This document shows positions 47,259 to 56,318 of a stretch of DNA of 64,000 nt, piece by piece. The position numbers were made by a program, and so were the translations under genes. Source of the stretch: UBA5069 sp963773745 (GTDB lineage Bacteria > Chloroflexota > Anaerolineae > Caldilineales > Caldilineaceae); assembly GCA_963773745.1 (NCBI GenBank), contig CAVZCL010000005.1, positions 1 through 64,000 of the forward strand, read 5' to 3'. Position 1 is the first letter of the stretch. Each line of letters begins with the position of its first letter. Under the pieces are notes generated by a model. That model was not told where the DNA came from, searched no databases, and saw only the letters and a program-made list of their open reading frames with translations.

Positions 47259-48044
47259 GTCGGCGCCGTTGGCTGTGTCGGCAGCGTCGCCATCGACGGG
47301 TGCGTCCTGCAGCGAGACAAGCACCGCGAGCAGTTCGCGTGCGGCGTCGGCGTCGAGGCCGCTGTTGTACCAGATGCGCATCTGCAGCATCAGCGCATCG
47401 TTGAGCGCAACCCAGGCATCGTGCTCGGCATCATGCGCGCCGCCATGCGCAACGTCGCTCTCTTCCATCGCGGCCAGCACCTCGTACTCGGGATGCTGAT
47501 TCAGCCACTCGTCCAGCAGAAGTTCAGCGGCGGCCGGACGCGGTCCCCAGCGTCCCTGATAATGCCACTCTTCATCGAGCACGACGAGCATGGGCAAGTC
47601 GAGATTCTCTACGTCCAAGTCGTCGTCGTCACCCAGCAGCCGCTCGAGCATGGGCAGCGCCGCATCGTCGACAACACGCATGGTGGCGCGCGGCATGGCC
47701 TTGGCAATGCGTATCCACAAGGGGAGCAGCACGGCAGTGTCGGGCAGGTCTACGCCCACAATGGCCAGAAAATTGACAGTGTCTGGGTAGTAGATGAGCT
47801 CGGCCTGCACATCGGCGGGGATGCGCGCTTCGGCGATGCGGCGGCGCAGGCTGGTGGCAACTGACTCTTCGCAGTGCTCCAGAAACTCGGCAGGCGTCGG
47901 GCAAAGCGTGTAGGCGAGCGCGCCCAGTTCGGGCATAGGCAGCGGCGTTGCCGGCGCGCCAAAGTTGCCTGCATCTGCCGGCAAGGCGCCGGCAAGCGTC
48001 GGGTCGTGTGGCAGGGTGGCGGGGGCAAGCGGCGTCTTTTGCAT
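47253..48044 (-). CDS. Thioredoxin-fold-like protein lacking the active-site cysteines
   Basis: A 263-residue protein resembling the Thioredoxin_9 group: the middle has ATMRVVDDAALPMLERLL, LPMLVVLDEEWHYQGRWGPR and PAAAELLLDEWL, with the WGPRP motif typical of that family. Where the family normally shows a WCGD/CxxC-type site, this one reads VGVDLPDTAVLLPLWIR with no cysteine, so redox activity is unlikely. Acidic C-terminus (DGDAADTANGADA). The -10 element lies 8 nt before ATG 48044, suggesting a leaderless mRNA. Confidence 0.6.
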   Translation of the reverse strand: MQKTPLAPATLPHDPTLAGALPADAGNFGAPATPLPMPELGALAYTLCPTPAEFLEHCEESVATSLRRRIAEARIPADVQAELIYYPDTVNFLAIVGVDLPDTAVLLPLWIRIAKAMPRATMRVVDDAALPMLERLLGDDDDLDVENLDLPMLVVLDEEWHYQGRWGPRPAAAELLLDEWLNQHPEYEVLAAMEESDVAHGGAHDAEHDAWVALNDALMLQMRIWYNSGLDADAARELLAVLVSLQDAPVDGDAADTANGADA

Positions 48045-48595
48045 AGGCGGTCATTCTATCACACGCCGCGGCACGTCTTTGCGGATGGGTGCATCCGAAA
48101 CGAGGTTATCGCTTCCGGAGTGGTGGGTCCCGCAAAAGCGTGAACTGATTCGTCGCGGCAGCTTCAGCCGCCGTACTCGAGGGCGCCGGCGCGCTTTTGG
48201 ACTTCGGCTCGTATAAACGTTGGCAATACGCCCCGGCACGAAGCGATCTCGCCGCAGCCACCGCCATAGGCCGAAGCCTGCGCCAGGCAGCCCAAGCGCT
48301 GAAACAAACTGAACCCCTCTGCGCTCGAGTGAGGCGGCGTCAGTCGGCTTATGCTTTTTCAGAGATTGCTGCGGCAACAACTGCGTTGCGCCGGGAGACG
48401 TGACCCGCGGTGGCGCTTTTCTCCCCTCTCCAACTTTCTGGAGAGGGGCACGGGGGTGAGGTTGCCGTTGGCCGTTGCCATCGCAGGGCGCTGACTTCCG
48501 AGAGACACCGCATTGTCGGCAGCGTGACAGATACACGAGCACGCAGCCGCTACAATGGCGCAACGAAAATGCAACCCTTATGGACGTAGCCAATT
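48045..48595. other. Intergenic region between divergent genes
   Basis: 551 bp without a clear gene. It holds a REP-like element (CGCGGCAGCTTCAGCCGCCG, about 48153), GCCGGGAGACGTGACCCGCG (about 48390) and CTCCCCTCTCCAACTTTCTG followed by GAGAGGGG (about 48421), a small hairpin. CGCTACAATGG near 48548 may be the -10 element of the ABC ATPase gene. Confidence 0.5.
48053..48062 (-). promoter_or_regulatory. -10 element 8 nt before the thioredoxin-like gene
   Basis: The minus strand reads GTGATAGAAT followed by 8 nt and the ATG at 48044. As at 10844, the spacing implies transcription starting at the start codon. Confidence 0.45.
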
Positions 48596-49397
48596 ATGAC
48601 CTTGAACGCAAATTCCAGCATCAAAGCCGCGGTCGCACCCGTAGCTGTTACGCAGGCAAACGGTGGTTCCGCCGACCGCGCCCCTCTCATCCGGCTGGAG
48701 GGGCTGACAAAGAGTTACAACGAGGCAGGCGCGCACCACTTGGTGCTCGACGCGCTCGACCGCGAGTTCTATGCAGGCGAGTTCGTCTGCCTCGTGGGGC
48801 GCTCGGGCAGCGGCAAGAGCACGCTGCTCAACCTGATCTCGGGCATTGATGCACCCAGCGCCGGCGATGTCACCATCTATCCCAATGGCGCCGGCGCGCC
48901 CGTGCACCTTACGACGCTCAGCGAACAGGAGCGCACCCTCTTTCGCCGCCGCTCGATTGGCATTGTCTTCCAGTTCTTCAACCTCATTCCCACCCTCACT
49001 GTGCTGGAAAATGTGACGCTGCCGCTTGAACTGAATGGCGAGCAACGGGGCGTGCGCGAGCGGGCCACAGCGTTGCTCGCAGCGTGTGGGGCTGGGCAAC
49101 CGCCTCGATTCCTACCCCGACAAGCTCAGCGGCGGCGAGCAGCAGCGCGTGGCCATTGCCCGCGCCCTGGTGCATGACCCGCTGCTCATCCTTGCGGACG
49201 AACCCACAGGCAATCTTGACGAAGAGACGGGCGGCTCTGTGCTGGAGTTGCTGCTGGAGTTGACGCGCGGCGCAGGCAAGACGCTCTTCATGGCCACCCA
49301 CGCCGCGGAGGTTGCCGAGCGCGCCGACCGCGTTCTGCACCTCGAGCGCGGCAAGCTTATCAGCGAAGAAGCCTGGCGCGCACTTCACAACAAATGA
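48596..49397 (+). CDS. ABC transporter ATP-binding protein, LolD/MacB type (frameshifted)
   Basis: An ATPase with Walker A GRSGSGKST, Q-loop FQFFNLIPTLTVLENV, signature SGGEQQR and Walker B LLILADEPTGNLDE, the pattern of LolD/MacB-type exporters. The frame breaks at about 49090: dropping one G from TGTGGGGCTGG joins LLAACG to LGNRLDSYPDKLSGG. Total about 267 residues with a 30-residue N-terminal extension. No FtsX/MacB permease lies next to it; a long hairpin and then moxR follow. Confidence 0.85.
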
Positions 49398-49399
49398 CT

Positions 49400-49603
49400 C
49401 ATGTTACGCAGCGGCCGTTTCAACGCAAGGGCGCAAGGGGGGCAAGGGCGCAAGGAAAAGCAAAGGCAAAAAACTGCACGTGTGCAAGTTCGGTGCTCAA
49501 GTCCCACCCAGAACATAGCACGTGCAGTTTTTCCTGCCTTTGCTTTTCCTTGCGCCCTTGCCCCCCTTGCGCCCTTGCGTTGAAACGGCCGCTGCGTAAC
49601 ATG
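49400..49603. repeat. Long inverted repeat, GCGCAAGGG-type
   Basis: Arms of about 83 nt (49400-49481, 49519-49603) pair almost perfectly around a loop of about 37 nt. Arm words are CAACGCAAGGGCGCAAGGGG and AGGAAAAGCAAAGGC. It starts 2 nt after the ABC ATPase stop. The remainder to 49802 holds a small hairpin (CGGGCGTAAAGACGCCCG, 49682) and GTGCTATCCT at 49711, a possible moxR -10. Confidence 0.9.
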
Positions 49604-49802
49604 AGGGCGGTACCCGTGGGCGTGTATGCTCCGTAGCCTGCCGGTCCGCGTGCTGTTCGTTGGCTGTGAGGTTGCTGATCGGCGGGCGTAAAGACGCCCG
49701 CGCTTTCGCTGTGCTATCCTCTTTCTCTGGACAGCGCACCGGTGTATCGCGCCTGCCGTCCAGCCATTGATTCAAGCACTACTTACCTTTGAGGATTCCT
49801 GC

Positions 49803-51017
49803 ATGAGCTTCCGCTCCCCTTTTCCGTCGAATCAGCCGCCCAGCCAGCCCAATCAGCAGCCGCCCGCGCGCCGCAACGCGCCCACGGGCCAGCCTGGGTA
49901 TGGCCAGCCAGGTTACGGGCAGCCTGGCTATGGCCAGCCTGGCTATGGGCAGTCCGGTTATGTGCAGCCGGAGTTTGGCCAGCCCGAGTACCCCCGCCAG
50001 CCGCAGGGCTCGGTGATCGACGCCGCCGTCTACCAGAATGTGCGCGAACTCAACGCACGCATTGAGCAGGAGGCACGCTTCCTGCGCGCAATGCTCAATG
50101 AAGTCAACAAAGTCATGGTGGGGCAGGAGAGCCTGGTGCGGCGTGTGCTGATTGCGCTGCTCGCCGACGGCCATCTTCTGCTGGAGGGCGTCCCAGGCCT
50201 GGCCAAGACGCTGCTCGTCAAGAGCACGGCGCAGGCGATTCAGGGCAACTACGCGCGCATTCAGTTCACGCCCGACCTGCTGCCTGCCGACCTTATCGGC
50301 ACGCAGATATACAATCCGGCCACGGCCTCCTTTACGGTGCACCGCGGCCCGCTCTTTGCCAACCTCATCCTCGCCGACGAAATCAATCGCGCCCCTGCCA
50401 AGGTGCAGAGCGCATTGCTCGAAGCCATGCAGGAGCGGCAGATTACGATCGCCGACTCGACCTACCGCATGGAGCCCCTCTTCCTCGTGCTCGCCACGCA
50501 GAACCCAATTGAGCAGGAGGGCACCTACACGCTCCCCGAGGCGCAGGTGGACCGCTTCATGATGAAGGTGCTGGTCGATTACCCCACACGCGTCGAAGAG
50601 CGCATCATGCTCGACCGCATGACGGGCGCAGAGATGCCCACAGTGTCGTCGGCTGTGACGCCTGAGCAGATTTTGCACGCGCGCGACATCGTGCGCAGCA
50701 TCTATGTGGACAGCAAGATCAAGGACTATGTGCTGGACCTTGTGCTGGCCACCCGTCAGCCCGCCTCCCACGGCATGGCCGACCTCAAGCCGCTGATTGC
50801 CTTTGGCGCATCGCCGCGCGCCGGCATCGCGATGGTCCACGCCGCGCGCGCCAACGCCTTTCTCGAGGGGCGCGGCTATGTGACCCCCGAGGACGTCAAG
50901 GAAATTTGCCATGATGTCTTGCGCCACCGCGTGCTGATCACCTACGAGGCCGAGGCGGAGAACGTCTCCAGCGACGACATCGTGCGCCGCATCCTCGACT
51001 TCACCACGGTGCCCTGA
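49803..51017 (+). CDS. moxR: MoxR-family AAA+ ATPase
   Basis: A 404-residue chaperone-like ATPase heading the Bat operon. Walker A is EGVPGLAKTLLV, Walker B LILADEINRAPAKVQ, and sensor 1 LATQNPIEQEGTY, all MoxR-typical. The first 70 residues are a disordered extension with five tandem GQPGY-type units that is unusual for MoxR. MoxR proteins are thought to help fold or activate VWA-domain partners, encoded just downstream. The DUF58 gene starts 2 nt after its stop. Confidence 0.94.
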   Translation: MSFRSPFPSNQPPSQPNQQPPARRNAPTGQPGYGQPGYGQPGYGQPGYGQSGYVQPEFGQPEYPRQPQGSVIDAAVYQNVRELNARIEQEARFLRAMLNEVNKVMVGQESLVRRVLIALLADGHLLLEGVPGLAKTLLVKSTAQAIQGNYARIQFTPDLLPADLIGTQIYNPATASFTVHRGPLFANLILADEINRAPAKVQSALLEAMQERQITIADSTYRMEPLFLVLATQNPIEQEGTYTLPEAQVDRFMMKVLVDYPTRVEERIMLDRMTGAEMPTVSSAVTPEQILHARDIVRSIYVDSKIKDYVLDLVLATRQPASHGMADLKPLIAFGASPRAGIAMVHAARANAFLEGRGYVTPEDVKEICHDVLRHRVLITYEAEAENVSSDDIVRRILDFTTVP

Positions 51018-51019
51018 TC

Positions 51020-51976
51020 ATGGCTGCATGGCTGCAAAAGCTGCGCACGCCGGCTGTGGCCGCGCCCGCAGAGCCCGAAACGCCGGCGCTCATCACCTCC
51101 GAACTGATGGCGCGCATCCGGCAGATCGAGCTGCGCACGCGCCATCTGGTTTCCGACCAGTTCGCGGGCGACTACCACTCGGTCTTCAAGGGTGCGGGCA
51201 TGGAGTTTGACGAAGTGCGCCCCTACCAGCCGGGCGACGACGTGCGCACGATTGACTGGAACGTCACCGCGCGCATGAACCAGCCCTTCATCAAGCGCTA
51301 TGTGGAAGCGCGTGAATTGACAGTCATGCTGGTTGTGGATGCGTCGGCCTCGGGTGACTTTGGTACGGCGGCGCGCCTCAAGCGCGAGCTGGCCGCCGAA
51401 CTGGCCGCCGTGCTCGCCTTTGCCGCCACCAGCAACAACGATCGCGTGGGTCTCCTCGTCTTCACCGACCAGATTGAGCTGCACATTCCGCCGCGCCGCG
51501 GGCGACGCCACATTCTGCGCATTGTGCGCGAGTTGCTGGCCTTCAAGCCGCAGGGGCGCGGCACCGAAATTGCCCAGGCACTCGATACGCTCAACCACAT
51601 TTACGAGAAGCGCAGCATTGTTTTTCTCGTTTCGGACTTTCAGGCTAACCCCGAATCCTACCGCAAGGCGCTCTATATGACGGCGCGCCGCCACGACACG
51701 ATTGCCGTGGACCTGAACGACCCGCTCGAGCTCTCCATGGCCGACGTGGGGCTGATCGCGCTTGAGGATGCTGAAACCGGGCGCACCACCTGGGTGGACA
51801 CGGCCGACCGCCGCTGGCGCAGTGCTTTTGGTAATGGCGTGGCCGCGCATGAGGCCGCCAAGCAGAGCGTGCTGCGCCGCGCCGGCGTGGACCGCATTGT
51901 GCTCGACACGCGCGACGATTATGTGCAGCCGCTCACACGCTTCTTCCAGACGCGCGAGCGCCGGCAACGGCGATAG
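51020..51976 (+). CDS. DUF58 domain protein
   Basis: A 318-residue soluble protein: the DUF58 signature FKGAGMEFDEVRPYQPGDDV and RTIDWNVTARM, then a VWA-like fold with LVVDASASGDFG in place of a full MIDAS. It is the usual partner of MoxR in moxR-bat operons, role unknown. It is almost contiguous with moxR. Downstream, a 164-bp gap with a REP-like element separates it from the next gene. Confidence 0.93.
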   Translation: MAAWLQKLRTPAVAAPAEPETPALITSELMARIRQIELRTRHLVSDQFAGDYHSVFKGAGMEFDEVRPYQPGDDVRTIDWNVTARMNQPFIKRYVEARELTVMLVVDASASGDFGTAARLKRELAAELAAVLAFAATSNNDRVGLLVFTDQIELHIPPRRGRRHILRIVRELLAFKPQGRGTEIAQALDTLNHIYEKRSIVFLVSDFQANPESYRKALYMTARRHDTIAVDLNDPLELSMADVGLIALEDAETGRTTWVDTADRRWRSAFGNGVAAHEAAKQSVLRRAGVDRIVLDTRDDYVQPLTRFFQTRERRQRR

Positions 51977-51984
51977 CGCAGCGC

Positions 51985-52117
51985 GTAGCGGAGGGCTTGC
52001 AGCCCTCCGGCCGTTGTAGGTCACGTCTCCGGCGTGACGCAGCCCGCAGGGCTGAAGCCGTTGTAGGTCATGTCTGCACGAGGCCGAAAACGGAGGGCTG
52101 AAAGCCCCCCGCTACGG
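51985..52117. repeat. Composite REP-like element
   Basis: CGTAGCGGAGGGCTTGCAGC, then GGTCACGTCTCCGGCGTGAC, and AAAGCCCCCCGCTACGG at the end. The same three modules occur, in the opposite order, at 15137-15246. Confidence 0.88.
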
Positions 52118-52140
52118 AATCACTCACGAAAGAACGTCAC

Positions 52141-53144
52141 TTGTCACTCTGGCGCAAAATTACGAATCGAATCATGGTGTTGCTGCTGCCTGTGCTCGCT
52201 GTGCTGGTGGTGGCTGCGCCCGCGCAGGCGCAGGATCTGCCCGTGATGGCGCGCCTGGTCTTTGACGGCGCGCCCCTTACCGTGGGCACGCCGGCGCACT
52301 TCACCCTCGAGGTGATTCACCCCGTCGACACCGTGGCTATCCTGCCCGTGCTCGACGCCGAATGGTCGCCCGTGGTGGAGGTGCAGAAGCAGAGCGCGCC
52401 CGTCACACGCGACAACGGCGACGGCACGCTCACCACCAGCCAGAAGATTGACGCCGCCCTCTTTGCGCCCGGGAGCTTCACCACGCCGCCAGTGCGCGCC
52501 GTGGTAAGTGACCGTGCCGGCGTCACCGTCAGCGCAGTGGCCGCGCCCATGCCGATTGCTGTGAACTCCGTGCTCACGCCCGAGGATGTCGCACCGCGCG
52601 ACATCAAGCCGCAGGCAACACTTAGTTGGCTCTGGATTGCCACGGGCTGGATTGCGCGGTGCGCTGCTTCTGCTGCTGCTGCTGGCGTGGCCGATACGCC
52701 GCTTTGTGCAACGGCGGCGCGGGCTGGCCAACCGCAGCAGCGCTCGAGCGTGTGCTCGATGAACTGGCAGCCATCGACCAGTCGCACTTCCCGCAGCAGG
52801 GGCAGTACAAGGAGATGTACCTGGCCGTAAGCCACTCTGTGCGCCGCCACCTGGAGCGCGAATTTGGCGTGGCGGCGCACGAGCGCACCACCAGCGAACT
52901 GCGCAGCGCGCTGCGCCGCCTGCCGCTGGGGCCCGAGATTCCGCATCGCCTGCTCACTCTCTTTGCCGAGAGCGACCTGGTGAAGTTTGCCCAGGTAACG
53001 CCCACGCCCGAGAGCGCCGATGCGCTGCTGGCCGAGGCGCGCGACCTCTCCGTGGCCATCACGAAGGCGCACGCGGCCGACGAGGCGCGCCGTGCCCAAA
53101 TGCAAACGCAGGCGGCTGCGCCCGCCCCGGCAGGACGAGTGTAA
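52141..53144 (+). CDS. Membrane protein of the Bat operon, BatD/DUF4381-like (frameshifted)
   Basis: A signal peptide (VLLLPVLAVLVVAAPAQAQ) and a beta-rich extracytoplasmic domain (residues 30-155) are followed by one membrane helix and a cytoplasmic helical domain (ALERVLDELAAIDQSHFPQQ, MYLAVSHSVRRHLEREFG). Two indels, near 52655 and 52738, split the helix: the LLLLLLLAWPIRRFVQRRRG segment lies in a third frame. About 330 residues. The tail resembles DUF4381-type components between DUF58 and batA. batA starts 2 nt after the stop. Confidence 0.7.
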
Positions 53145-53146
53145 TT

Positions 53147-54160
53147 ATGGATGGATTCAGCTTTCGCTTTGCTGCGCCGTGGCTGTTGGCGCTGATTCCC
53201 GCGCTGGGGCTGCTGTTCTGGTGGCGGGCGCGCCGCATGCGCGGCCACATTGCCGCCATGCGCTACTCCGACGTGCGCGCCGTGGCCATGGGTGGCCGCT
53301 CGCTGCGCATGCTCATGCGCCCGCTCTTGCCCACCCTGCGCGTAATTACGCTGGGCGTGCTGATTGTGGCGCTGGCGCGGCCGCAGTGGGTGCAGGCGCG
53401 CGAGGTCGTGCGCGGCGAAGGTGTGGACATTGCCCTTGCGCTCGATATTTCGGGCAGCATGGCCTCGCTCGACTTTGAGCCGGCCAACCGCCTGGAGGCC
53501 GCCAAATCGGTCATCAGCAGCTTTATTGACGGCCGCGATCACGACCGCATGGGGCTCGTGGTCTTTGCCCGCGATGCCTACAACCAGAGCCCGCCCACGG
53601 TGGACCACCGCGTGCTGCAGCGGCTGCTGGGTGACGTGAAGCTGGCCCCCGAGTTGCAAATTGAGGACGGCACCGCCATTGGAATGGGGCTGGCCAACGC
53701 CGCCAACATGCTCAAGGATTCGGAGGCCACCAGCCGCGTTGTCATTCTCGTTACCGATGGCGTCAACAACGCCGGCCAGGTGGACCCGATGACGGCCGCC
53801 GCAGCCGCGCAGGCGCTGGGCATCAAGGTCTACACCATCGGCATGGGGCGGCCCGGCCCGGTGCCCGTGCCCATGACCGACCTCTTTGGCCGCGCGGCCG
53901 TGACGATGCAGGAGAGCACCCTCGACGAGGGCATGCTCACAAGCATTGCCGAGGCGACGGGCGGTCGCTACTACCGCGCCGAGAACAGCGACGTGCTGCG
54001 CCAGGTCTACGACGAAATCAACACGCTTGAGCGGTCGCAGTTCGAGGTGGAAACCTTTACGAAGACGCGCGAACTGGCCGGCTGGGCCATGGCCCCCGGG
54101 CTGCTGCTGCTGCTGCTCGATCTCTTTCTGCGCAGCACGTGGCTGCGGGCCCTGCCCTAG
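53147..54160 (+). CDS. batA: VWA-domain membrane protein BatA
   Basis: A 337-residue protein: two N-terminal helices (PWLLALIPALGLLFWW; LRVITLGVLIVALARPQW), a VWA domain with MIDAS DISGSMAS at 100-107, and a C-terminal helix (MAPGLLLLLLDLFLRS). The ARPQW motif before the VWA domain is characteristic of BatA/BatB. Bat proteins are linked to stress or oxygen tolerance, mechanism unclear. Confidence 0.92.
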   Translation: MDGFSFRFAAPWLLALIPALGLLFWWRARRMRGHIAAMRYSDVRAVAMGGRSLRMLMRPLLPTLRVITLGVLIVALARPQWVQAREVVRGEGVDIALALDISGSMASLDFEPANRLEAAKSVISSFIDGRDHDRMGLVVFARDAYNQSPPTVDHRVLQRLLGDVKLAPELQIEDGTAIGMGLANAANMLKDSEATSRVVILVTDGVNNAGQVDPMTAAAAAQALGIKVYTIGMGRPGPVPVPMTDLFGRAAVTMQESTLDEGMLTSIAEATGGRYYRAENSDVLRQVYDEINTLERSQFEVETFTKTRELAGWAMAPGLLLLLLDLFLRSTWLRALP

Positions 54161-54161
54161 C

Positions 54162-54225
54162 GGGGTTTAAGGTTCTCTGCGCAGAGCCGAAGCCTCCTTG
54201 ATTCTCAACCTGAACCCTTAAACCC
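54162..54225. repeat. Short inverted repeat between batA and batB
   Basis: GGGTTTAAGGTTC and GAACCCTTAAACCC pair with one bulge. It belongs to the GTTCAAG-like word family of the suf gaps. Confidence 0.7.
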
Positions 54226-54236
54226 ATAAACCCGTT

Positions 54237-55380
54237 ATGACCTTTGCACAACCGCTCTACCTCTATCTCTTGCCTGTGGCCGTGGCCGCGCTGGCTTTGC
54301 TCCTCTGGTGGAGCGAGCGGCGGCGGCGCGCTGGCGCTGGCGCGCCTGGGTAACCCGGCACTCATTCGCCGTATGACGGCGGGCGTCAACAGCCGCGGGC
54401 GGCGCTGGCAGCGCGCCCTCTGGCTGCTGGCGGCGGCGCTGCTCATGGTGGCGCTGGCACGCCCGCAGTGGGGCGAGCAGGTGGAAACCGTCGAGCGGCA
54501 GGGGCTGCAGCTTGTGGTCGCGCTGGATGTCTCCACATCCATGCTGGCCGACGACATCAAGCCCACGCGCCTGGAGCGCGCCCGCCTGGAGATTGCCGAC
54601 CTCATGCAGCGACTGCAGGGCGACGAGGTGGCGCTCGTGCTCTTCTCGGGCGCAAGCTTCGTGCAGTTTCCGCTCACCAGCGACTACGCCACGGCGCGCA
54701 AGTTCCTCGAGGTGGCCAAGCCCGGCGTCATCTCCAAACCCGGCACCAATGTGGGCGACGCACTGCGCACCTCGCTCAACGCCTTCGACGCCGACTCGGG
54801 CAGCCAGAAGGTGCTGCTGCTGATTACCGACGGCGAGGCGCATGACGCCGACGCGCTGCGCATGGCGCAGCAGTTGGCCGACGAAGGGGTCATCATTTAC
54901 ACCATCGGCTTCGGCTCGCCCGAGGGCGCGCCCGTGCCCCAGGTGGATGTCTTCGGGCGCATTGTGGGCATGCGTTTCGATGCCCAGGGGTTGCCCGTCA
55001 TCTCCAAACTGGACGAGGCGACGCTGCTGGAGATAGCGACGATTGGCGGCGGGGCGTACGCCCGCGCCGAGGCGGGCGGGCAGGAGCTGGTCATGCTCAC
55101 AGATGCGCTGGCGCAGATGCAGCGGGGCGATGTGGGTGAGACGACCGACGTCCGCCGTACAGAGCGCTTCCAGCTCTTCCTGGCGCTGGCGATGGCGGCA
55201 CTGGTGGCGGCCACGCTGATTCCCGACACGCTGGCCCCGCGCCGCAAGCCGCAGACAGCACAGACAGCACAGACAGCACAGACAGCACAGACAGCACAGA
55301 CAGCACAGACAGCGCAGGCTGTGCCCGCCGGTCCCAAAGCACAGCCACAACGCGCGCCCGTCACACAGAGGGGCGGCTAA
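54237..55380 (+). CDS. batB: VWA-domain membrane protein BatB (frameshifted near the start)
   Basis: ATG 54237 gives the expected N-terminus MTFAQPLYLYLLPVAVAALA. The frame breaks near 54335 (SERRRR to LARLGNPALIRRM). The rest is intact: LMVALARPQWGEQ, MIDAS DVSTSM, VLLLITDGEAHDAD, and a C-terminal helix (LFLALAMAALVAATLI). It ends with a tail of seven Gln-Thr-Ala repeats before the stop. It lies between batA and the TPR lipoprotein gene, which starts 1 nt after its stop. Confidence 0.88.
55252..55314 (+). repeat. Seven 9-bp tandem repeats in batB
   Basis: CAGACAGCA is repeated seven times (the last unit ends in G), coding for (QTA)7. Being a 9-bp unit, copy changes keep the frame. Confidence 0.95.
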
Positions 55381-55381
55381 T

Positions 55382-56311
55382 ATGGACAATCGCATGATCT
55401 GGACGCGCGTGGCCTTGCTGGCCACTGCCGCGCTGACCGTGGCCGCCTGTGGCAGTGCGTCGGCAGCACGCTGGAACGGGCGCGGCAATGACGCCTTTGC
55501 AACCGAGGATTTCGCCGGCGCGCAGATTGCCTACGAGAAGGCAGTGGCGGCGCAACCGGGGCGCGCCCAAACGCTCTACAATCTGGGCAACACGCAGTTC
55601 CGCCAGGCCGCACAGGAGATGGCGCAGACGACCCTCGCCGAAGCCGCACAGGCAGCACAGGCTGGCGATGCGGATGCCGCGCTCGCCGCCGAAGCTTTCT
55701 ACAATCTGGGCAACAGCCGCTTTGCCGTGGGCGATCTGGCCGGCGCGATTGAGGCCTACAAGGAGACGCTGCGCCGCACGCCCGATGACATGGACGCCAA
55801 GGTGAACCTTGAGTTGGCGCTCAAGCAGCAGCAGAATGAGCAGCCCACGCCGGAGCCTTCCCCGTCGCCCGAGGAATCGCCCACGCCCGAGCCAACCGAG
55901 GAGCCATCGCCCACGCCCACGCCCGAGAGCGGCGAGGGCACACCCACGCCTGAGGCAAGCCCCTCGCCGGAGGAATCACCCACGGCCGAGCCCACAGCCG
56001 AGCCCACAGCCGAGCAATCGCCCACGCCGGAGGTCACTGCGACCACCGAGGGCACGACCACACCCGAGGGCACGCCCACGACCGAAGGCACGGCTACGCC
56101 CGAGGCGCAGCCATCGCCCGAGCCGCAGGGCACGCCGACCGAACTGCCCGGCTCGCCCACCCCCGACCCGGCCACGTTGCCCCCGGGCGCGATGACCGAC
56201 GCCCAGGCGCGCCAGATTCTCGAAGCCGCCACCGGCGACACGCAAACACTTCAGGAGCGTCTCCAGCAGCTGTTGCAGCCGCCGGACCCCTCTGTGGAAA
56301 AGGATTGGTAG
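55382..56311 (+). CDS. BatC-like TPR lipoprotein
   Basis: A 309-residue exported protein with lipobox TVAAC (C23). It has about three TPR units (AQTLYNLGNTQFRQAAQEMA, AEAFYNLGNSRFAVGDLAGA), then a 120-residue low-complexity Pro/Thr/Glu/Ser region (PEESPTPEPTEEPSPTPTP) and a short helical C-terminus. It takes the position of batC in the operon. Confidence 0.82.
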   Translation: MDNRMIWTRVALLATAALTVAACGSASAARWNGRGNDAFATEDFAGAQIAYEKAVAAQPGRAQTLYNLGNTQFRQAAQEMAQTTLAEAAQAAQAGDADAALAAEAFYNLGNSRFAVGDLAGAIEAYKETLRRTPDDMDAKVNLELALKQQQNEQPTPEPSPSPEESPTPEPTEEPSPTPTPESGEGTPTPEASPSPEESPTAEPTAEPTAEQSPTPEVTATTEGTTTPEGTPTTEGTATPEAQPSPEPQGTPTELPGSPTPDPATLPPGAMTDAQARQILEAATGDTQTLQERLQQLLQPPDPSVEKDW

Positions 56312-56318
56312 GGGCGCA

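Noticed and set aside
48596..49397. ATPase partner for the ABC-2 permease at 12160
   Set aside because: The ATPase is of the LolD/MacB type, which pairs with FtsX-like permeases, and lies 36 kb away.
55252..55314. Possible CRISPR-like array
   Set aside because: Direct 9-bp repeats without spacers, inside the batB frame and coding for (QTA)7.
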